Assembly (NCBI GenBank): GCA_021160885.1 | Contig: JAGHBR010000127.1 | Location: forward strand, 1 to 32,416 | Length of the DNA stretch: 32,416 nt | Reading direction: 5' to 3' | DNA from: Caldisericaceae bacterium | GTDB taxonomy: Bacteria > Calditrichota > Calditrichia > Calditrichales > Calditrichaceae | Part shown: in pieces, positions 26,859-32,416 of the stretch | How positions within the stretch are numbered: position 1 is the first letter of the stretch | How the letters are laid out: every line of letters starts with the position of its first letter | The notes under the pieces: model-generated | What the model saw: the letters and a program-made list of their open reading frames with translations, nothing else | The model's database searches: none | What the model was told of the DNA's origin: nothing | Program-made: the position numbers and the translations under genes

Positions 26859-27250
26859 AACAACTCCTCTTGCCAAGCGGATTTCATAACCTGTTGCAAA
26901 ACCTGATGTACCTCAGGAAGCTTTAAAGGTTTTGCTAACACGGCAAACGCATGTTCGGCAATAAGCAATTTTTCTGCGGCCTGATTTTTCAGGCTAGTAA
27001 TTACAACAACTGGCAGATGGTTCAATTTGGGTGAAGCTTTGATTCTTTTAAGCAAAGAAGTCCCATCCATTTCCGGCATATTCAGGTCTGTAAAAACCAA
27101 ATCTACCATTTGCTGGTGTAAAATTTCTAACGCCTGATTGCCGTTGCTGGCTTCCAAAAATTGCCCATCAGTGAGGCCACAAATTTCAATGCTTTTTTTA
27201 ATTAGCTTCCGTGCTGTAGCGGAATCATCAACAATAAGAATTTTGAACAT
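26855..27250 (-). CDS. second CheY-like response regulator
   Basis: IVDDSATARKLIKKSIEICG, DLVFTDLNMPEMDG, VVVITSLKN, VLAKPLKLPEV. Confidence 0.9.
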   Translation of the reverse strand: MFKILIVDDSATARKLIKKSIEICGLTDGQFLEASNGNQALEILHQQMVDLVFTDLNMPEMDGTSLLKRIKASPKLNHLPVVVITSLKNQAAEKLLIAEHAFAVLAKPLKLPEVHQVLQQVMKSAWQEELL

Positions 27251-27269
27251 TTTCCCTCCTCAATTTTTA

Positions 27270-27758
27270 TCATAAAATTTTTTGCGGCTGACCGGGGGAG
27301 GAAATCATTATTTTTCCATCATTCACAAATAAGGTCACTGTTCGGCTGTAATCCTTCCCCACATCTTCGGCAATGGCACCTAATTTAAACTGCCACAAAA
27401 GTTTTTTAATGGCCAGAATATTTCGTTTACCAATGTTGAATTTATGGTTTTTATCCAGAATATTGGCTCCTCCGATCAGTTTAATCCATATCTGACTATT
27501 TTTCTTGATGCCACTCCTTTTAAGTTCCTGTATTAAGTAAAAAATGGCAGTATCTGCGTAATAACCGGGTTTTTGTTTTGCTCTTTGTGGATTCACGTTC
27601 GAATCGGGCAAAGCCACATGTGCCATGCCGGCCAGCTTAAACTGCGGAGAATAAAATATTACCGCTACACAGGAACCCAGGGCAAAAGTTTTAATGACGG
27701 CCTGGGGCTGGTTGGTAATAACAATATCTCCCACGCCGCAAATCAACTCCTTATTCAC
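27270..27758 (-). CDS. cheD: chemoreceptor glutamine deamidase CheD
   Basis: TFALGSCVAVIFYSPQFKLAGMAHVALPDS...KLIGGANIL; CheD catalytic Cys/His context. Confidence 0.93.
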   Translation of the reverse strand: MNKELICGVGDIVITNQPQAVIKTFALGSCVAVIFYSPQFKLAGMAHVALPDSNVNPQRAKQKPGYYADTAIFYLIQELKRSGIKKNSQIWIKLIGGANILDKNHKFNIGKRNILAIKKLLWQFKLGAIAEDVGKDYSRTVTLFVNDGKIMISSPGQPQKIL

Positions 27759-28804
27759 ATTCGTCTTTCCATGTAAGCTTCAATTAATTTTGGAATTTCA
27801 TAAATATTGGCTAAACGTTCGGCGCCACCGTTTAAATAGGCCGCCCGCGGCATACCAAAAACCACTGAAGTCGCCTCATCCTGGGCTAAAGTTCTGGCCC
27901 CGTTTTTACGCATTTCTAATAAACCTTCTGCTCCGTCCTTCCCCATACCCGTTAATAAAATGCCGATGGAACTGGCGCCCGCATGCCGGGCGACTGAGCG
28001 AAATAACACATCTACGGAGGGCCGATGCCCATTAACCCGTTCTCCACCTCTGCAGATGACCTGAAATGTTTTGCCAATCTTAATGAGTTGCATGTGGTAA
28101 TTGCCCGGAGCAATAAGCACTTTGCCTGGTTTCAGTTGATCACCGGTTGCAGCTTCTATTACTTGTAGTTCTGTTAAATCATTCAACCGTCGAGCAAACA
28201 GTTCTGTAAAGCCGGCCGGCATATGTTGAACAACAACCATTCCCGGTGCATCCGCCGGCATTGATTTAAGTAAGGTCAGCAAAGCTTCTGTGCCTCCAGT
28301 CGATGCCCCGATGGCGATTACAGTTTCGGAAGATTTCAAAGAACGATTTATTGTTACTTTATTGGTCGTGGCATTTTGAAATGTTTTAACTAATGGTTTG
28401 ACGTTAGCTTTTACCGCCTGTTTAATTTTTAGACGCAATTCATCTAACATTAACTGGAGTCCGTTACGTATGTTGCTATTTGGTTTTAGGACAAAATCGA
28501 TGGCTCCGTAATGCAGCGCTTCCAAAGTAATACTTGAATTTTTCATAGTTAATGAGCTGACCATAATAACCGGCATGGGATGCTTAACCATCAGACGTTT
28601 TAAAAATTCGATGCCATTCATGCGGGGCATTTCCACATCTAAGGTTAAAACCTGAGGGTGAAATTTATTAATCAATTCAACCGCTCTGTAAGGGTTGGCG
28701 GCCGTACCCACGACCTCAATTGAAGCGTCCTGCTCCAGGCCTCTAGAAAGTACTTGTCGAACTAATGCCGAGTCGTCAACAATCAATACTTTAATTTCCT
28801 TCAT
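27755..28804 (-). CDS. cheB: chemotaxis methylesterase CheB
   Basis: REC domain plus VIAIGASTGGTEALLTLLKSMP, VVVQHMPAGFTELFARRL, GILLTGMGKDGAEGL. Confidence 0.96.
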   Translation of the reverse strand: MKEIKVLIVDDSALVRQVLSRGLEQDASIEVVGTAANPYRAVELINKFHPQVLTLDVEMPRMNGIEFLKRLMVKHPMPVIMVSSLTMKNSSITLEALHYGAIDFVLKPNSNIRNGLQLMLDELRLKIKQAVKANVKPLVKTFQNATTNKVTINRSLKSSETVIAIGASTGGTEALLTLLKSMPADAPGMVVVQHMPAGFTELFARRLNDLTELQVIEAATGDQLKPGKVLIAPGNYHMQLIKIGKTFQVICRGGERVNGHRPSVDVLFRSVARHAGASSIGILLTGMGKDGAEGLLEMRKNGARTLAQDEATSVVFGMPRAAYLNGGAERLANIYEIPKLIEAYMERRM

Positions 28805-29642
28805 GCTTCAATGCCTTTTGATAAATCGACGGCTGGACATATTTAAATAGTTTATCTCTTTGCATCAGGCTTTCTGAATGCCCGATTAACAAATACCCGC
28901 CAGGTTCAAGAAATTGATAAAACTTTTCAAGCAATTGATCCTTTGTTGGTTGATCAAAATAAATCATTACATTGCGACAGATAATAACATGAAAACGATT
29001 TTTAAAAGGGAAAGTTGTGCGAATTAAATTTAATCTTTTAAAAAGAATAAAATCTTTTAACATTGGTTTAACGACATACTGGTTAGCGCCTTTTGGTAAA
29101 AAGAACTTAGGGACATAGGCTGGTGGTAAATTGAAAACATTTTCTCTGCTGTAAATGCCCTGCCGGGCCTGCATCAGGGCTTCGGTTGAAATATCTGTGG
29201 CTAACACAGCTACTTTTTCTTTCAGTTGCGAATAACCAAAAAAATCGATTAATTCCATGGCTAACTGATATGGTTCTTCTCCACTGGCGCAACCTGCCGA
29301 CCAGATTCTTATCTTTTTTGTGGGGTTATAACTTTTGATAACTGGCAACCATTGGGGAAAAACAAATTTTCTCAAAAAATCAAAATGCTTAGACTCACGA
29401 TTAAAATAGGTGTGATTTGTGGTCATTTTATTAATAAAATCGGATAAGGCCTGGCCGGTTTTATCTTTTAATAAAAAACCAAGATAGGAATCGAAATCAT
29501 TAAATGAATTCTGGGTTAAAAGTTTTTGCAGCCGCGCCAGGACCAACGATTTTTTCTGTTCAGTTAAATTTAAACCGAACTCCTCTTTAACCAATCGGCG
29601 AATCTTGTTAAATGTTTGATTGCTTAATACTGGACTTTCCAT
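28791..29642 (-). CDS. cheR: chemotaxis methyltransferase CheR
   Basis: TTNHTYFNRESKHFDFLRKFVFP, RIWSAGCASGEEPYQLAMEL, VIICRNVMIYFD, GHSESL. Confidence 0.96.
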   Translation of the reverse strand: MESPVLSNQTFNKIRRLVKEEFGLNLTEQKKSLVLARLQKLLTQNSFNDFDSYLGFLLKDKTGQALSDFINKMTTNHTYFNRESKHFDFLRKFVFPQWLPVIKSYNPTKKIRIWSAGCASGEEPYQLAMELIDFFGYSQLKEKVAVLATDISTEALMQARQGIYSRENVFNLPPAYVPKFFLPKGANQYVVKPMLKDFILFKRLNLIRTTFPFKNRFHVIICRNVMIYFDQPTKDQLLEKFYQFLEPGGYLLIGHSESLMQRDKLFKYVQPSIYQKALKHEGN

Positions 29643-29653
29643 TTTTTCCCGGT

Positions 29654-31915
29654 TTAAAAATCACCAAAATCATCATCGTTCAGATCAAATGCCACTTCAG
29701 CCTTTCCATTACCATTGTTTCCATTACCATTGTTTTGAAAGGGCTTGTATTGATTTCCCATTTGCATTTTTGAATTTGCTTTGAATGCTTCTGCAGAATT
29801 TATTTTACCTATGTTGTAAAACTTAAAATGGCTAACCATTTTCTGTAAATAATTAGCCTGGCTCGAAAGCTGGTCTGCTGCAGTGGCACTCTGTTCCGCG
29901 CTGGCGGCATTGGCTTGGGTCACCTGATCTATTTGTTTTAAAGCATTGCTAATCTGTTCAATACCTTCCACCTGTTCAGTAGAAGCGCTGGCGATTTCGT
30001 CAATTAAATCGCTTACTTGAATGGTGTTCTGAATAATGGATTGTAAAGTTTCAACCGTTTTATTTGCGATCTCTGTGCCATCTTTAACCTGTTGGCTTGA
30101 ATTTTGAATCAGTTGTTCAGTTTCTTTGGCTGCTTTTGCACTGCGTTGCGCCAGGTTGCGTACCTCTTCGGCTACAACGGCAAAACCTTTGCCATGAACA
30201 CCGGCACGGGCAGCTTCCACAGCGGCATTAAGCGCCAACAGATTAGTTTGAAAAGCAATTTCATCGATCACTTTAATGACTTTTGAAATTTGATCTGAAG
30301 AATTTTTTATGGTTAAAATGGCCTTTAACATTTCTTCTAACTGTAAATTACCCTGTTCAGCAGCTTTTTGCGCTTCTGATGAAATTTGATTGGCTTTAAG
30401 TGCATGTCCTGAATTCTGCTTTGCCTGCTGCGCTATTTCTTCAATGGAAGCGGTTGTCTCTTCTAAGGAGCTGGCCTGTTCTGTTGCCCCCTGCGAAACC
30501 GCCTGACTGGAATCGGCCACCTGATTAGCGCCTCCCTGAATCTGCTCTACAGCAATCGATATTGAACTTAAGGCTTCATGTAAAGCAGTTACAGATTGGT
30601 TGAAGGCATTTTTCATGGCGCTAAATTCACCCGGAAAATCAGATTCTATCTTTACGCGTAAATCGCCTTCTGCCAATTTTTCCAGAGCATCTTTTATTTC
30701 AGTAACCGGCGAGGTCATATTTTCTAGCGTTTGGTTAAAGCCAACCAAAATTTCCCGATAAGCTCCTTGAAGTTTTTCTGCATCGCTTCGGTATTTTAAA
30801 TTGCCGTTCTTTGCTTCTTCTACCTGCCTAATGCTTTCGTTTACCAATGTGTTTAAATTAGATTGAATGGTTTGAACCGCATCAGAAAGCTGTCCCAAAT
30901 CACCCGGCAATTCTTTTAAAATATGTTCAAGATTTCCGTTAGCATATTGATTCAGAATTTCAATGGTTTCTTTAAGGGGATCAATAACCACATCTAAAGC
31001 CTGATTCAAGTTATTCAAAACTTCGGCGTAAATACCGTTTAATTGATCCGTCTTACAGCGAGCGTCAATAATACCATTCCGCTGTTGATTGATTAAGTCA
31101 TTTAACTCGCCCACCATTGTTTGTAAGCTAATTTTTACCTCTCTTAAGGCTTTCCCTAAAACATCGTTCTCCGAAAGCACTTCTATCTGGTTTTCAATGT
31201 TACCGGCAGCTAATTCACGGGCAAAGTTAACTTTTTGGTGAATAGCACCGGACATTTGGTTAAAGGCCTCGATCAGTGAACCCAATTCATCTTCATAGGG
31301 ATATTTAATAGCTACCTCTAAATGTCCTTCAGATAATTTTAAGGCCTGTTTTTTGAGTTGTCTGAGTGGAATTGTTAATCTTTCAGTTATTTTAATCAGG
31401 AATAAAATAATAGCGACAATTCCCAGGGCGGTTAAGATCAATAAGATATTAGTAGCGAAGCTTAAGGCCTTATTGCGATCTTCAAGACTCTGACCAACAA
31501 TGACTCTGCCCAATAATTTCCCATTTGAAGAGACGGGAACTTTCATGAAAAGATTATTATTTTCGTACCAGGTTTCGGAAGCAGAAGCATGATTCAATTG
31601 ATGACTATTTTCATTTCCATAGCTAAAAAGTACATCTCCCTTATCATTTAACACTTTTACGTAAGAGATTTTGCTGTTATTAACAAAGCCTTTTAGTGAT
31701 TCTTTGATTAAATCGGAATCACCAAATTCCATGCCTGTTTTTACAGCTTCCGCAGCTAAATGACCAATGATATTGTGGGATGCTTCTAAATTTTTGTCTA
31801 AAACCATGGCGGTCGTTTTTCTAACAATAACCATACCTGCAATAATCAGTATCAAAATCGTTGGCACGAATAACACAATCAGTTTATTGCGAATGCTTAG
31901 CTTGGAGTACCACAT
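29654..31915 (-). CDS. methyl-accepting chemotaxis protein
   Basis: Two TM helices flanking a ~140-aa extracytoplasmic domain, HAMP, a long HAMP-like linker, and signalling tip [46 protein letters not shown]. Start at 31915 (MWYSKLS) preferred: AAGGAAGGG RBS upstream. Confidence 0.93.
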   Translation of the reverse strand: MWYSKLSIRNKLIVLFVPTILILIIAGMVIVRKTTAMVLDKNLEASHNIIGHLAAEAVKTGMEFGDSDLIKESLKGFVNNSKISYVKVLNDKGDVLFSYGNENSHQLNHASASETWYENNNLFMKVPVSSNGKLLGRVIVGQSLEDRNKALSFATNILLILTALGIVAIILFLIKITERLTIPLRQLKKQALKLSEGHLEVAIKYPYEDELGSLIEAFNQMSGAIHQKVNFARELAAGNIENQIEVLSENDVLGKALREVKISLQTMVGELNDLINQQRNGIIDARCKTDQLNGIYAEVLNNLNQALDVVIDPLKETIEILNQYANGNLEHILKELPGDLGQLSDAVQTIQSNLNTLVNESIRQVEEAKNGNLKYRSDAEKLQGAYREILVGFNQTLENMTSPVTEIKDALEKLAEGDLRVKIESDFPGEFSAMKNAFNQSVTALHEALSSISIAVEQIQGGANQVADSSQAVSQGATEQASSLEETTASIEEIAQQAKQNSGHALKANQISSEAQKAAEQGNLQLEEMLKAILTIKNSSDQISKVIKVIDEIAFQTNLLALNAAVEAARAGVHGKGFAVVAEEVRNLAQRSAKAAKETEQLIQNSSQQVKDGTEIANKTVETLQSIIQNTIQVSDLIDEIASASTEQVEGIEQISNALKQIDQVTQANAASAEQSATAADQLSSQANYLQKMVSHFKFYNIGKINSAEAFKANSKMQMGNQYKPFQNNGNGNNGNGKAEVAFDLNDDDFGDF
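29703..29732. repeat. 15-bp exact tandem duplication in the MCP 3' end
   Basis: TTTCCATTACCATTG repeated twice back to back; encodes part of the [10 protein letters not shown] linker. Confidence 0.9.
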
Positions 31916-31941
31916 GGCCGTACCCTTCCTTTTTTTACTCT

Positions 31942-32406
31942 TCATTGCAAAACTTCACTCACACCTAATTTTTGCTGTAACTCCGGCGTGAATTTAGAGG
32001 CAAACTCTGGTTTAAAACGCAAATTGACTACAATCTTAAGTTTTTTTGAGTCCTTTTTTACCAGTGATAAAAAGGCTCCTGCCTCGGCATATTTTTCCGA
32101 ACAGGAAATCACAGAAATATTCTTATCTTTGGCTTTCGATAAAATGTAATAAATGCTCGATTTTTCCATGAATAAAGGGTCTTCATAAACAATAAGGACG
32201 GCTCCATCATCAACCATTTTTATTTCATTCCCAATTTCTCTTGTATCCTTAACAGGAAAAAGTTTAACTTTTATTTTAAATGCCACGGCAGCGCGGGCTA
32301 TTGATTTTTGCTGAGACTGTACAGCGTCTTCTGTAATTAAAATGGAGACATTTTTGATCTCCGGAAATATTTGTTTAATGGCAAAAAAATATTGTGTCCA
32401 ACTCAC
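31942..32406 (-). CDS. ABC_sub_bind-like periplasmic-binding-type protein, partial (runs to window edge)
   Basis: [54 protein letters not shown]...[23 protein letters not shown] resembles the PF04392-type fold; overlaps the MCP ORF start. Confidence 0.55.
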   Translation of the reverse strand: MSWTQYFFAIKQIFPEIKNVSILITEDAVQSQQKSIARAAVAFKIKVKLFPVKDTREIGNEIKMVDDGAVLIVYEDPLFMEKSSIYYILSKAKDKNISVISCSEKYAEAGAFLSLVKKDSKKLKIVVNLRFKPEFASKFTPELQQKLGVSEVLQ

Positions 32407-32416
32407 TGCATTAGCC

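Noticed and set aside
30062-30085. TGGCAC-like sigma54 site inside the MCP gene
   Set aside because: TGGCACAGAGATCGC has GG-N10-GC but lies in the conserved MCP coding region and lacks the TTGC -12 form.
1-32416. CRISPR array, tRNA, rRNA, transposase or prophage genes
   Set aside because: None recognised by eye on either strand; all substantial ORFs are explained by flagellar, chemotaxis or metabolic genes.

Overview
The window is almost entirely a co-oriented (minus-strand) flagellar and chemotaxis gene cluster from a free-living Gram-negative-type bacterium. Gene content and style suggest a Calditrichota-like or similar lineage, but taxonomy is inference only. Reading right to left (transcription direction), the order is: partial ABC_sub_bind-like protein, MCP, cheR, cheB, cheD, cheY, cheX; then a second block of cheY, CheZ-like, small CxCG protein, FapA/DUF342, GAF + degenerate GGDEF-like protein, receiver + coiled-coil protein, NtrC-family sigma54 activator, CheD-HDOD fusion; then flgB-flgC-(unknown 96 aa)-fliE-fliF-fliG-fliH-fliI-fliJ-motE-like-fliK-flgD-(TIGR02530-like)-flgE-motA-motB-fliL-fliM-fliN/Y-fliO. 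After fliO come a class II aldolase and a damaged moaA/moeA region at the window edge. Main points of interest: (1) two strong sigma54 (-24/-12) promoter candidates, one before flgB and one before the cheY-cheZ-fapA block, with a sigma54 activator encoded between them; (2) three different potential CheY-P phosphatases (CheZ-like, CheX, and a FliY-type FliN with an ExxN motif) in one locus; (3) a CheD-HDOD fusion beside a separate stand-alone CheD; (4) an uncharacterised accessory module (CxCG mini-protein, FapA, GAF/dead-GGDEF, receiver-coiled-coil) and an unknown 96-aa protein between flgC and fliE; (5) an aldolase C-terminal tail that resembles a bacterial-microcompartment encapsulation peptide; (6) a frameshifted, in-frame moaA::moeA junction at the window edge that may be a sequence-quality artefact. 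No rRNA, tRNA, CRISPR array or transposon was recognised.
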